A DNA stretch of 64,000 bases, from the NCBI RefSeq assembly GCF_000002985.6, contig NC_003284.9, positions 5,580,001 to 5,644,000 of the forward strand, read 5' to 3'. The notes under the pieces are model-generated. The model was not told the DNA's origin. It searched no databases and saw only the letters and a program-made list of their open reading frames with translations. Shown piece after piece: positions 23,641 through 36,620 of this stretch. Made by a program: the position numbers and the translations under genes. Numbering within the stretch: position 1 is the stretch's first letter; every line of letters begins with the position of its first letter. The stretch comes from Caenorhabditis elegans. Its lineage: Eukaryota; Nematoda; Chromadorea; Rhabditida; Rhabditidae.

Positions 23641-23787
23641 TCTTTTTTCAATCATCTCCCTTATCGAGGCGCGATAACGTGTTGTTCAACGGTTTTTTCT
23701 CGCCTTGATTTACAACGTTTTTTTCACAAACTTTTATTGCCTTCTGCTATCAATGTGTGCCGTTAATGTGTCTGTTCGTTTTTGCAG

Positions 23788-23799
23788 ATGTTACAATGA
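23788..23799 (+). promoter_or_regulatory. Four-codon minimal uORF overlapping the start of the PH-PTB gene
   Basis: Directly after a TTTTTGCAG acceptor (23787) comes ATG TTA CAA TGA, whose stop overlaps the main ATG (23796-23798). If 23787 is a trans-splice site the leader would join straight onto this uORF. Confidence 0.45.
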
Positions 23800-26700
23800 A
23801 GGAAAGAGTTGAATTAAACAATAATGGAAGATCCATCGAATCGCACTGCAAATTGTTTCAAAACAAGAAGGTAAACATGTATCACATTTGAATTTTTCTC
23901 AATAGTATCGTGTTCGCGTTTCATAAAATGTTTTATTAACATAAGAGCTATAAAAGAGAATATATGGTATTGACGCGCAGTGCCGCTTATCTGCATTTGG
24001 GCGTGAAATCAAAGGTTTGGTGCTTACACCACATGATACGTGCATGCGCCCGACTCTTTTTGGGTTTAGCGCTGCACTGTAAAGAAGCGCGGAATGCGGT
24101 CCCTGAAACACTGTGAAATTGTTAGTGCTGTGTAGAATTTTCAATTCAATTGATTCGCTTTAGATGATAATGTGTTAGTTACAATTCGCATTTACATCTA
24201 TAATTCGATCAATCATCCCCAATCCCATTGAACAGATTGTTTTGGAATGTAAAATAACGGCTTTTATTTTCAGTGGGAGCCCCGATATATTATTTGCAAG
24301 TTACAATGCGATTTGGAAGACCCTCTACTCACGGTCTACAAAACGTGTAAAGACCGGCAGAAGAACAAAGCCAAGCAGTCATTCCTTCTTCGGAACTACA
24401 TCGGGTTTGAGAAAAGTGAATCGGAATTTGAAATGACTACACGCCAAATGTTTCTTTTCAGGTTTCCCGCTGAAGAATAAAAATCAAACGTTAACGGTTA
24501 TAACGAAAGACCATAATGTTGTATTGGCATTTCAACTACCTGAAACACTATTGCAATGGGAGACGTGGTTCAAGAATGTGGGTGGTCAAAGTAAGTTTAA
24601 TTATGATTTATCGAAATGTGAGATTCGCTTGATAGGCACGACACATTACATGCAGCTGCTAAAGTTTCCGAATCAACAGGATAATGTATCGTTCATCAAT
24701 AAAGAAGTCAGGTGTCATCTTCATGTGAGATTCTAATGTGAAAACAATTCATAACCAGTATATTTTTTAGGACTCTCGCCTTGCAATTGTCCATGGATAT
24801 CCTGCAGAAACATTATTGTACTGTGAAGTTGCAGGTGCAAGCATCACAACAGATCACATGAATCATCGCGTCACGATAACCCCGAATGATGGGTCCAGTG
24901 AATTTCTTTTCTGTTGTCCATCAATCGAAATGTTCTCACGACTGCTCAAAAAGGCAAATGAAGACGACGGTTCATTAAATCTATATTTGAACAAAAAACA
25001 CGCAGAAGGAGTATGGCTTCAGAATGTGAGTATAGACGTGTTTTTATTATTAATTTTATCTATGATATCGTAAAAAATAAAATGAAAAATTTATTACGCG
25101 ACAGATTGGAAACCGTACACGAAAGCATCAAGATTCGATCTCAGGACTGTCTGGCACCTTTAGCGGTTGGTTTAACCCAATGAAACCAACGACGCCATCA
25201 ATCAATCAAAGCGAGATTTTTTCGTCGCGGTGAGAAAATATTATCCTTATGTGTTGGATATCTTCTTAGTTTAACTCTCTCTCTTAGTTCCTTAATCATA
25301 TATTCTTATCAGTGCGGCTATCAACACCCTGGGTATTCGGAATCCGGGATCGAAGACGCCAGTCGGAAGTTTGAAATTTCTAAACGGATTGCTGCCCGAC
25401 TTGATATTGTCGTCGCCGCCAGTGATAACCGCCGCTGAAACGCCGGTAGTTTACCCATCACAACAAATCACATCAACTTCAGAATCACCAGTGCTTTCAA
25501 CAACAGACAACTCTCCTTATTTGGGTTGAGTTATTTTTAATTTTAACAAAAAAATCGATAACAATCTCTCTTGAGTCTCTTGTTGTGACCATCCTAGTCA
25601 CAAATTTCATGATAAGACATAATTTTGAAAAAAAGTTCAAAAGTTAACATTTTACACTAGAAGCACAATACATTTCGATTAGAACACCTTAAAACACAGA
25701 AAAGAGATTATAAAAATAGATCATAATGAAAAAATAAAAATAAAAAGTGCAAAATCTTAACTAATATTTTAAAAATAATTTTTTCCAATTCACCAAACTC
25801 TTAAAAAAAGAGCTTGATCGAAGCTAGAAATGGTTTAGTAAACTCGAAAAAAAAAAGGATAATACTCTTCTTCCAAAAATATTTTCAACCATTTTTTACA
25901 TAATTTATTTTTAAAAAAAGTTGTTTCGTCTTAAAATTCTTGATAAATAATAAAGTTATCATTTTTAGGATCAGAAGCAAAACAACGAAGTACAAGTTTG
26001 CCCGAATATGTCAACGTCTCGCATGTCATACGACCGACGCCACCATTACCCGAAGAACCTAGTCGAACCAGTGAGAAAACACTTGTGATTCACTGTTTTT
26101 CTTTTCAAATCTCTCTATTCAGATCATCACGAAGTCATACATCGCAAGGCTTCAACCATGACCACACCTGCTCGTGAGTCACCGCGGTTTTCAAATTGTG
26201 GAGAGCATAAAGATTTCATGCCAAATCGAATTCCCTCGTAAGATTCAAAAATCATAGAATACTTATTGTAAAGTGTTGCAAAAACGTGCAAGCGTATTAT
26301 TTCAGAAAGGGAAGGTCAATGATGGATTTCTCAACATTACCATATGAAGATTCAGGCAGTCGATATGAAAGTTGGCGGAGAGCAAAAAAGTTCATTTCTG
26401 CATTCAGTCAAAAGTCTCACCAAGATTTGTATAAAAGTGCTCCAAAGATTGGTAAACGGAAAGCTTCAAGTACAAGTGCATTGACATATCGAACGCATGA
26501 AGTATGTCAATTTTTAAAATTTAAAATTTATTAAAAATTAAACTTTTCAGTCGAAACATAGCTTTGCCCTGTCCACTTCAAGTAGCAGTGAAGTTGATGA
26601 GCTTCCGCCGCCAGCGCTCAATGTAGCTGTGACAAATCCAGCACCACCGTTAATACCCAGAAAAGACAAGGTTTTTGAACAAGTAGCTGTTTCCGATTTA

Positions 26701-28936
26701 ATAAACGTAGTTTTGCAGTCCAATGAACCTGAGATCATTCCAGCCGGTTTGGTACGTCTACGCGAAGAGGGTTCTTTGAAAATGAGAGGAGGTGTAAATA
26801 TTGCGTTGGCTCGAAGATTAGCTGCCGGGATCAATGGATCATTTACGGTAAGTTTTTTTTTGTTCTCAATCTAGTTACTCGTTATCATGCAAAATTCTAG
26901 AAATATGACGGCGATCGAGGTACCCACGTGTACCCTCAAACTCCTGAAGAGAAGGAACGAAAAATTGAAGAATTCATCGAGGAAAGACGACGCACGGCAT
27001 CTACCAGGAAAGTGGAATCTCCGGATTTTTCAAACGACGGTAGTGTAACAAAATGCCATGACATAATATCTGAATGTTAATTTTAGTTTTGGGAAAAGTA
27101 GTTTCAAACGAAACCGAAAAGTTTCGACTTATGGAGCGTCGAGCATCATCTGTGTCATTTAATAAAGCAAACGCTGTACAAATTTCACTTTTGAATGAGA
27201 ACCAAAAAAAAGCGGCCGCTTTGATCACAAATCATAATCGGGAAAATTCGCAGTCAGAAAGGTGAGTAATTTGTTATACATAAAGATTTTTTTAAAGCAA
27301 AAATACTCTGGTTTTGGAATTAAAATGATACGACTTCAGAATTCCATCTTATTTAGTCTGAAAATTACCATAACTTTATTTCTGTAAGCGACACCGACTC
27401 TATGAATATAGGCATACTTAAAAAAATTATTTTTTTAATAAAACATTTAGGGCCCGGGAATTACCGAGAACATAAACGTGTGAACACATCTAAGGTGTCT
27501 GATTTATTTTTTTGCAAAATATTCACCAATGTTATTAAATGTCGAAGTACAGTTTGATTTGAAAATTCCTGAAAATATGTGACAATGTGCAATTTCAGCG
27601 ATTTCGTAATTTCCAGCACTGACTGAAATAGTCGATTACCAGAAGGTGGAGGGGACTGGTATAGGCGTGTTTAGGCGTTCTGTAGTAGCATTATACATAT
27701 TTAGTGGTACTTTAGGAATACTATTGGTATACTAAAGTTTAGGAAGATTAGTAGTTTTCTAGAACATGATTTAAATTTCTAGAATCTTCGAAAGGTATGA
27801 AATAGCGATTTTTAAAATTTCTAGAAATATTCAGAAATTTTCCTAATTTTCTAAACTGAAACAAACTCTGGAATGTTTCCTAAATTTCGAAAAATTTGCA
27901 GAATTGAAAACATACAATTAGTTAGAGTTAACAACTGTTGTGAACGAAGCAATAATTCTTCAAATTTCTCAAAATATTTTAACAATTTTCAGCATGGCAT
28001 CTTCATCAGAATCCCTCTCATCAGATGCTCGTTCGAAAATTTCCATAAAAAAACGAAGCAACTCCCCTCCGCGAACCGTCGCCCCGTGCATTCTACCAAA
28101 GCAGCCGAGCCAACGAACACTGACCGTCTGTTTTTTATTTTCATTTTACTCAATTCTTCTTTTTAATTGAGCATTGTGTTGATTTGCTTCCAAATGTGCA
28201 ATTGCATTAGGCAATTGCATAGAACCCTTCGGAGTGAGAGAGAATTTGTTCCGGTCTCTGAACGTTGTGGTTTCAGTTACATTAGAATGCAGTAATGACT
28301 CATTGCAGCTCCAACAACAATCGTCTTCGTCAATTGATTCACTCAATTCAACACAAACAACGCGGACCACGTCATCTGTTCGATTGCCGACACGGATTCT
28401 TGTTAATCAATCTTCAACAAGTCCTGATTCACCTGATTGACTTTAGACCCCCCATAATTCAATATTTTTTTCAGGTAGTGAAGGAAGTTCCGGGAAATCA
28501 CAGCACTATTTCGAGAGCAAAGTGAGTTCTTTCTCTCTTCCATATTTTCTTCATTTTCTTCATTTTCTTCCTACTTGCCTAATTAATCTACCAGCTCATC
28601 CCGAGTTTATTCTGTCAGTTTCCCAGCACTTCCTCCTCAATTTTTGATCATTTCGAAATCCATATATACGTGTATATTTAGGTTGGTCCGAAAACGAGCA
28701 GCACAAGCCACCCGTCGGATTCTTCTCACTACATTCTAGGCAGACAGGATTCACGACGAATGTCCGAGGTTTTACCATAATAATACTGGGGGAGAGTAAA
28801 CAACAATTATTTTGTGGTCATTTAGGGTCAAGGAAGTAATTCCTCAGATGCGATGGCCCAGGCACGGAAGGGATATTTTCGGAAAAATAATAAGACGCGG
28901 AGGAGCAACCGACATCTGGACGACACGTCGCCGTAG
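23796..28936 (+). CDS. PH + IRS-type PTB adaptor protein, DOK-7-like
   Basis: Eighteen exons: 23796-23870, 24274-24415, 24462-24590, 24636-24724, 24771-25025, 25105-25229, 25313-25524, 25969-26070, 26123-26237, 26306-26501, 26551-26847, 26901-27039, 27087-27261, 27993-28125, 28309-28420, 28475-28521, 28682-28768, 28826-28936; phases agree throughout, giving 846 residues. Residues about 15-115 look like a PH domain (WEPRYIICKLQC; VVLAFQLPETLLQWETWF) and about 118-215 like a PTB domain (RLAIVHGYPAETLLYCEVAG). The order and spacing resemble vertebrate DOK-7, the membrane adaptor that activates the MuSK kinase. The long tail is Ser/Pro-rich and has PEYVNVS (Tyr356), a YxN motif of the kind bound by GRB2 SH2 domains, next to PTPPLPEEP. 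Function is inferred from fold resemblance only. The 27262-27992 intron, the unusual GTCTGT donor at 28126 and the tail exons are the least certain parts. Confidence 0.85.
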
Positions 28937-29114
28937 CTCCTTTTGAGTGACGTTAAAATTCAAACTAAAATTAAAATTTTAAAATTAGATCCTGTGTCAA
29001 TATTAATTTAGGACTCGAACCTGTTTAGTGAAAAAAAAAATCAAATTTTGAGCCTTCCCATTTTTTAATACGGGTAAATATTTTTCTATTTGACACTATA
29101 ATTGATCGGTTACA

Positions 29115-29130
29115 AATAAATAACTTTATT
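29115..29130. terminator. Convergent poly(A) signals of the PH-PTB gene and octr-1
   Basis: AATAAA on the plus strand at 29115-29120 and, four bases on, AATAAA on the minus strand at 29130-29125. Each lies about 180 nt after its gene's stop codon, so the two 3' ends must overlap or abut. Confidence 0.65.
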
Positions 29131-29308
29131 ATTATTTTTATTATAAATAAAATATTGTTGTGATTAATTATTATTATTTCATACAAGTTTAACAGTAAAG
29201 CTTTTTTGTATTTTGATTATGTTTTAAAAAGAGAAGAACATGGCATGAATCAAAATGGATAAAGGAGGGCGCGACCCGTTTCGAATTGCTCAAATTGCAA
29301 ACTAGTTT

Positions 29309-31220
29309 TCATTTGTAGAACTCCATGAGTGGATGAATGAATCGCTCAAATTTGTGCAGCTGTTTGCAAAGACCCCGTTTGAATTCACGATTGAATACTG
29401 TGTAGATCACCGGGTTGATACCAGAGTTACCTGCAACAAGGAGTAAAAGAAACTAAATATTGATTTTAGTACTTACAGTAACCCAACCAGAAAAAGAATT
29501 TGAAAACCAATGGTGGAGCTTCATGTCCAAAAGCACCAATGACGTAGATTAACTGAAATTTTTAAAATTTTTGAAATTTGCCCATCGAACTTTTAAGACT
29601 TCAAGAACTTACAAAGAATGGCAGCCAGCTAAGAATAAACGCTGACAAAATAATTCCAAGCAACAAAGTAGCCTGTCGTTCTTTTGCCTTCAGCTTCCTT
29701 TTTCGCTTCTCACAAAACTTCTTCTCTTCCAGTTTTCTAGTCAAATCAGATGCAGGTGGGCTGTTATGATTTGTGTCAAGAGCAATCTAAAAATCATAAA
29801 TATTTAATTAAACAATTTTACACGTTGGAAATACTCACACTCACCTTGACTCCTTGTCTTGGCAATTCTTCGGATATTTTTCGAAGCTGCCAACATACTT
29901 TGTTAATCATATCTCGGTTGGTAACGACTTTTTCTTTTTCATCTTCAATTGGGTCGGAGTTCTCTTCAAGTTCGTACTCCATATTGTAACGTTCTGAAAA
30001 TATTGGTTTGAGTTTCCAAAACTTTGACATTTCTAGATTTCAATTACCATTAGTACTGCTTCGAATTGTCAACATATTCAATGTATGATCTCTCCTCTCT
30101 GTTTCCTTCAGTCGCTGCCTACTATGACGGATGGTTATACTGTAGATTTTGGCATAAACGATGATGAGAATGACAACGGGAATGTAGAAAGACCCCAGGG
30201 ACGAGTAGAGCACATATCCTGCAAAAGTTCCTTGTGTCAATTCTTTGGCCTTTTTGCCTTTGAATAAGATGCATACCGAGATCAGTGCTAACGGAGCACT
30301 CTCCTTCTGCCCTTTCCGGTCGCCATCCGAAAATTGGTGGGAGGCAAATGAGAAGAGAAACAATCCAAGACACTCCTGAAATAGAATCGAATTCTATGAA
30401 ATGAAAAATAAAGGTTTAAAAATAGAAATTTCTATATATCTGCATCAAGAATCGCTACTCACCAATATAAATAAACATTCGGAGAGGAGTCCTAGTTGCT
30501 GGATATGTGAGTGGCGAAGTTACCGAGAAGTACCTATCCAAGGAAATTGCACAAATGTGCAAGATGGAAGCGGTAACAAAAAGAACATCTAACGCCAACC
30601 AAATCTCACAAAGAATGTTACCTGCAAATTTCCACATTCGAAATTTTTTTCCCTCGATAACTTTCAAATTACCCATGGTCCATTCACCAACTATTTCGTA
30701 AGTCAGAGTTAGTGGCATGACCAGCAGTCCGACTAGCATATCCGCAACGGCGAGACTCACGATTAGCCAGTTCTGTCGCTGCATTCGTAACTTCCGATCC
30801 CGGTAAACTGTGACCACCACAAGCAGATTTCCAAATATTATAAGCTGCAAAGTTCAAGCTCAAACATGTACCTACTGACGTCACATATGTTTTTGAGTTC
30901 AGTTCTGGTTGCCTAACTACATTCAAAAATTAATAAGCGGAAAATGCAATGCAAAAAAGGAAAAAGTAGAAATTCGAAATTGAAAAATTGAATTCAAAAC
31001 AATAAAACCCTAATAGAAAATCTTGCGCCTCTCAGCTATGACTAAGATAATTTTAATTGGCATCTTAGCCGACCAAGAAACTGACACCACTCTTTTTTCC
31101 TACGATAATTCAATTACTTACTAGCATGACTGTGAGCATTGAGGATATTGTGAGCACCGCTTCTCCCAGATTCAGACAAGCGACTTTTGTGTCGCTTTCA
31201 CTGCAGTTAAGGTTCCACAT
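29309..31220 (-). CDS. octr-1: Octopamine-receptor-like class A GPCR (OCTR-1)
   Basis: Nine exons, minus strand: 31220-31122, 30844-30673, 30621-30463, 30375-30277, 30218-30048, 29993-29845, 29786-29613, 29552-29477, 29430-29309; phases agree, 406 residues. Class A hallmarks: TM1 GN (IIFGNLLVVVTVYRDRK), TM2 SLAVADMLVG, TM3 ending in DRY (ISLDRY), Asp in TM3 (LALDVLFVTAS) expected to hold a biogenic amine, TM5 beginning YSSLGSFYIP, TM6 AFILSWLPFF and TM7 NPVIY. The third loop is long and charged. In C. elegans OCTR-1 is an alpha2-adrenergic-like octopamine receptor acting in sensory neurons, including control of innate immunity. Class is certain; the exact gene name is from memory of this locus. 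Confidence 0.9.
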
Positions 31221-31248
31221 TATGTGATGTTATTTGTTCATGGACGGT
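31221..31248 (-). promoter_or_regulatory. octr-1: octr-1 5'UTR exon start with short uORF
   Basis: A CATTTTCAG acceptor on the minus strand ends at 31249, so the 5'UTR is spliced in cis to an exon farther upstream, or trans-spliced. ATG AAC AAA TAA (31241-31230) lies between the acceptor and the main ATG. Confidence 0.55.
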
Positions 31249-34200
31249 CTGAAAATGTGAAGTGTTGGTAGAAGAGAAAGAAAACTAAATGCAAAAATTT
31301 CCGAAAGATGAAGGCAAGGTGATAGAAACGGATGAGCTAGTCTTTTGGGATTTCAGTTGAAAGATTGAAGCAAAGTTAGAAAACCAAAGTATTAGAGAAA
31401 TTCAAGGCGAGAAAAGAAAAATAACAAAACAAAAAGGAACAATTATAAAAACATATATCAAGAATAGAGCATGAAAACATAAAATTTTCGTTTCATCGTT
31501 TTCACACCCCACCCACGTCTCAAACCATTTTTAAGACACCTACAAATAATTGTCACAGCAAAAAAACAATAAAAAATGATAAAAACCACGTGTTCAATAG
31601 AACAATGCAACTGAGAACGGGTGACACAGGTAATTGATCATGTTTCTCATTAAAGGAAATTGGTAGGAAATTGCACCAGAGACTGTACAACAAAAAGTTG
31701 TCAAAGAAACTAAAGAAAAGTAATCATGAGAATAGTAGAGACGGATAATGTGTGAAAAACGAACGACTGACTCAGAAAACGTCAGAAGCTTAGCTTATCC
31801 AGAGATTACACATTTTCCTCCCTTAAGAAACGGACCCACTATTCTTTGGAGACTTTATGCAAGGCTTCTCGTTAAAAAATCTGACGAAACCAATGAGTTA
31901 TGAACTCTAAGAATTTTTAATTGAAATGATATTCGACTCTGTTTTTCCGTTTTTTTTTCAGTGAATTCTAAATTTTGAACACTTCCAAAAAGCAAGCAGA
32001 CATGAAAATTCTTTCCCTCTCACTAAACAGATGTAAAAAAAGTTTGATTTCAAAGTTATATGGTGAATGAGGGAAAAAGGAAAAAAATAAATAAAAACGT
32101 TTCACTATTACATAGTATTCAACCAGCTGGCTATAACTTTTGCAAACTATTGGAGGTCAAAAAAACAAGAATCTGAATCAAAAAATATATAAAAATTTGA
32201 TCAGTTCTTCGTCTCCGGACAGGTTTCTGAACTCTGGCACACAACTAAATGAATAGCAAGGGCGTGCAAATATCCGGCGCACAAAATCTTGCGCTTCAAA
32301 ATTAAAGAACTCGTCTCTGATTCCTGAACATTGACATTGCTATCTAACAGACATCTTAGCTTTCCCACCAGGGATATTTTCAGGGAACATCTGTGCGTTT
32401 TCCAGTACCCCCGCTTAGCCTTTCTTGAAATGTCAGAGTGCAATCACTGAAATTTTCAGACTGTACTTTTTAAATGAGTTCATGTTAGGTTTCAGATGGA
32501 AAACAAAAACGCATAATGGGGGTAAATCGTTGTTTTTTCTTGTTTTGAATTTTTGAAAAATTCGGAAAATTCGAAAAAAGAAGGATTTTTAAAATAACAT
32601 AATTTTCAAAGATCAAAATAACAAATATTATTTTTATACTATGTTTAGAATTATTATGTTTTTACATCATAGGGATTCAAGCCTCATAGTATATTTTTAT
32701 GATAAAAAAAAGTTGGCTAAATTATGACTGAAAATTTTCGAATATTTCGATACCAATCCTACCTATGTGGTCATATTAGACTGTTAATAGTTTATTAAGT
32801 TCAAGTTTCCGCTCAAAAAACTCCATGTTGAAAGTGCAGTGCGCCAGTGGGGAAATAGTTAAAAACCACTTCTATGGTGCCAATATAATTAAATATCAGA
32901 GGAAGAAATTTCGAAAATTGTTTGAGATTTTTTCAAATTTTGTTAGAAAAAGTAGTATAAACTGTATCCCCACAGACTAGACTTCTTCAAATGCAAAATG
33001 TGCGGCTACTTAAGAAGAAAAGGAAGCTGAATTCGTGACTAGTATCACAGACTAGAAACGCAAAAAAATAATGTTTACAGACTTTGAATGCTAATTCAAA
33101 AAGTTGAGAGCTCCATTTCAAGTGTCCCTAAAAACAAAAAAAGTAGGCACTCAATCAGAGTTAATTAGTGCTTTAATTAGGCCAATGTTTCTTTTGGCTT
33201 TACGCATTTTGTCTTTTGTTTCTGGTACATTAAAAAGATTCAAACAAACACCTACATGTCTGCAAATGTCTTTTTTTCCAGAGGAAAACACAACATACAT
33301 ACTCGCCAAGAGAGAAAAAAGCGCATTAGAGTTAAGAACGCTTGAATTATCAAGGAAAGCACACAAAAACACAATGTTTTGATTTGGTTGAGAGAATCAG
33401 AGTAACTAGGTTCCAAAATTGGGAGCGAGAAGAGCGGGGGGCGGATAGACTTCAGCTCCAGATGCTCCAGATGCGGAAACTGCCCCGCCCCCTTATTATG
33501 AAAAATGTTTCTGTTTTTGCTTGCATGCAATACGCAGCAAAAAGAAAATTAAGCGAAGGACCGAACAAATGAAGAATTACTGGACGATTTCTGATCGAAT
33601 GGCACACATGAATCATGACCTGCCGCATGAACAAAACTGATGTGATAAAGAGAAAGGAAACGCTGAGTTGGTCTTTTCAATTGAGACTCTCTTGTTTTGT
33701 GATCAACTAGCCAGAAGATAAAGGAACGGAAATGGCGTTCCGTTCTCACACTCAAAAATTGGTAGGTTTTATCTTTCACCCCCTCTCTTTCTTTTTGCAG
33801 TGATGTTCTTGAAAACTCAAAAGTTGAAAATGTGATGTGCTAATTCTAATTAATAAAAAAAGAATCTAACTAATACGAAAAAAAAAGTTATTGGGAATTT
33901 ACATAAGACGTTTCGAGAGAATGAAAGATCACAAGCTCATTTTTTATTGAATAGCTAATAGGGTCGAGGAGTTATTATGATGTGAGTAATACGTCGAACA
34001 CTTTTTTTAGTTGAATAAGTTAGGAACTTTTTTGAACGTCATTGAAAACATTTAAGTCTAGAGGAAGAAATCCAAAAATAAAAAAAAGTGCAGCTGAAAT
34101 ATTTGAATTTATGTAAAAGTTGTTTTGTTTTTTTTTTCGTGATTGGAAATTTAGGTCAAACTAAACACTCGAATAAAACCGTAAATTAAATTTTGTATAA

Positions 34201-36396
34201 TTTTGAGCAAGTGTTAAACAACTCGTTACATTTTGCACTCAATAGAAATCTTTTTTTGTTTCAGAATTTTAGACCTCTACGTACACCACTGGTTCGCCAC
34301 GCACGTACAATTTTTCAAGAGTCATAATGCGCGAATTGCGTAAAAACACACTATGGTCATTTTATAAATATTTTGCAGAATGTTCGAAAATGCAATCATA
34401 TTTTTTGTCTACTTTCCAATAAATTTTAGGAATTTTTTTGAACTGGATACTGAAATGTTCTGAAAAAAACAATTTTATAGTTCAGGTCGTCGAAATGTCA
34501 GGTTTACCAGGATTCTTCGAACTATTCATAACATCACAATAGTGATATGTTTTGGCAACAAATAATTTCAGCCTGATATCACCACCTTTTGTTGCTATGA
34601 ACATCTTTGGAAGCTCACCGCAATCTCAGTTCTGACATTTCACAGTTTTGAATTTTTATTTAACAGTTTTTCACTATGGTCTTTTTAATGAAACATGTCT
34701 CGTTCAAAAGTTTGGTGGCTCGTTCAGACACTTACAATTTTTATATTTCATAGAAATTGTTAGAAAATATATTATAGCGAGTTTTGCGGTACGGCTTCTA
34801 CATAAATCATTGAATTTTTTATTTATGTTTTTAAATTTTTCAATCATAATAAGTACGATAGGTGAGCCAAAGGTTAGTTTTCTCAAATCAAGGAGATATT
34901 ATAAGTGGTGTTCCGGAAAATACACACCACAATAACTTCCGTATCACGCTCTACTCAATTGTGTGTTTTTATTTTTTACCACCTTTTTATTGACCAATTA
35001 GATTTAATATCACATGTTCAGCCACAAGTTTAAGCACCCATTTAATTAGAGGGAAAAAAGAGAAGCCCATTAATTATGTACATAGTTGAAATTCAATAGG
35101 ATAGAAAGTTTAAAAATTAAAAAAAAAGGATTGAGATATGTAGACGTGATAAACACAAACGGATGCAAGAAATGACGTTTAAGCGGAAAATATTGGTGGA
35201 AAAAACTTTTTGAGCCGATTTTTAAACTTAGCGGGCTCTTGGACATACGCAATCCTACCTCAAAAATATTTAGTGCTAAACGTGTTTCGCCCATGGCTAT
35301 TTTCCCACATTTGAAATCTTCTCCGGAGGCTTTCAGGGCAAAACTGGTCAGAACATTGTCACGTCGATAATTATCAAGTGGAAAAATAGAAACGGCTAAT
35401 TTCATTGAAATCGATTAAGACAATTCTCATTTTGAATTTGTTTTTTTTAATGTGTTTTTCAGACCACAGAGCCTACAGACTCTCAGCTAATTACAAAATT
35501 GAAGTGATTCACTTATAGTCTCGGAGAACATTTTCAAGGAAATTGAATGGGTCCCGAACACCACCCATACAAGAAAAATAAAGTCACATGGGGAGAATGG
35601 GTAGAAGTAGTGATGAGATATGAAGCGAATCGAATGAAATTTTGAATTTCGGAGTAGAGGTTGAAGAACAGGGACTAGTTGAGTTAAGAAGTTCTAGGGA
35701 CTAGAGAGAAAGTGATTTGAGGTCTTACTGGCAATGCTAACTATACAATTCCAGACACGTGCTCTGAGAGAAACTGAAACATAAGGAAAAAGTTGAATAT
35801 TAAAGTAGTAAAACTTGGACAGACATAGACAGACTTGTTCCAAATATTCATTGAAAAGAAGGGAATGGGTGAGTTTATTTGACGCCGGCCGAAATCAAAA
35901 TATGATCAAAGATTGATTGTAATGATGACTAACGTTTTGTTTCTACTTGCTTCCGAACGACCGATTGAAACAGCTCTGAAACGTCTATTTCAAGGAGTAC
36001 ACGTCATCTGAAAAAGAGAAGCAAGAGCTAAGAATCTCAATCCACCACCCGCATACATGTTATTCGAAAATACCCTCTCCGGTTGCACGGTGCAAATGAA
36101 ATCCAAGGAGGGATGCGGTGGAAAACATACGTCAATTGTGTGTGGAAGGAAAATTCTTCTTTGAAAAAAAATGGTTGAAATGAACAGAACAGAATGGCAG
36201 AAGGAAGTGAAGAATGAAAAATGGAACGATTATAACTGGCTGTTCTAGTATGCTATTTTTTACGTAATTTATATTTTCAGACTGAAAGAATTCAAAAGGT
36301 TAACATTATTTTCAATCTAGCACATATTCAGTTAAAATAAAAGTTATACGATAGGCAAAAAGTAGGCAATAAAACACTGCAAATTTAATTAAAATT

Positions 36397-36620
36397 TTGC
36401 AGAATTCTCATGCTCTCGGCCAGGCGTCAACGCCGAAAACTGTAAAACGGCAAGCTGCTGATTTGCCTAGTTTGCCAAAAACAATTGAAAATCGGAGATT
36501 GGGCAGCTTTTCAAATATGCCTAAAATTCGAAAAATGGCCTTTTTTGTCAGTTTGACTAAGCCACCGAAAATTTCTAAACCTATCAATTTTCTTATTTGC
36601 CAAAAAAATAGTAAGCCAAA
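36397..36620. repeat. TTGCC/GGCAA-rich degenerate repeat
   Basis: Repeated words TTTGCC, CGGCAA and TTGCCAAAAA separated by AAATTTC-type spacers. The same vocabulary recurs at 63650-63960. Confidence 0.5.

Larger units (their letters stand above)
19314..23787. other. 4.5-kb intergenic region rich in repeats
   Basis: Lies between the divergent SLC26 gene and the PH-PTB gene. It holds two palindromic elements (20134-20925; 22448-22607 nested in 22250-22790) and, at about 23410-23640, a GC-rich stretch that is a promoter candidate for the downstream gene. ORFs in the palindromes are chance products of the repeats. Confidence 0.7.

Noticed and set aside
23408..23677. 89-codon ORF upstream of the PH-PTB gene
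   Set aside because: Lies in the GC-rich promoter-like stretch and cannot be joined in frame to the gene's first exon.
26123..26173. Shorter version of exon 9 of the PH-PTB gene using the GTGAGT at 26174
   Set aside because: It leaves a one-base overhang that puts the next exon out of frame; extending to 26237 restores phase.
35070..35405. 111-codon minus-strand ORF upstream of octr-1
   Set aside because: No recognisable domain, no splice partners, composition like chance ORFs in the area.
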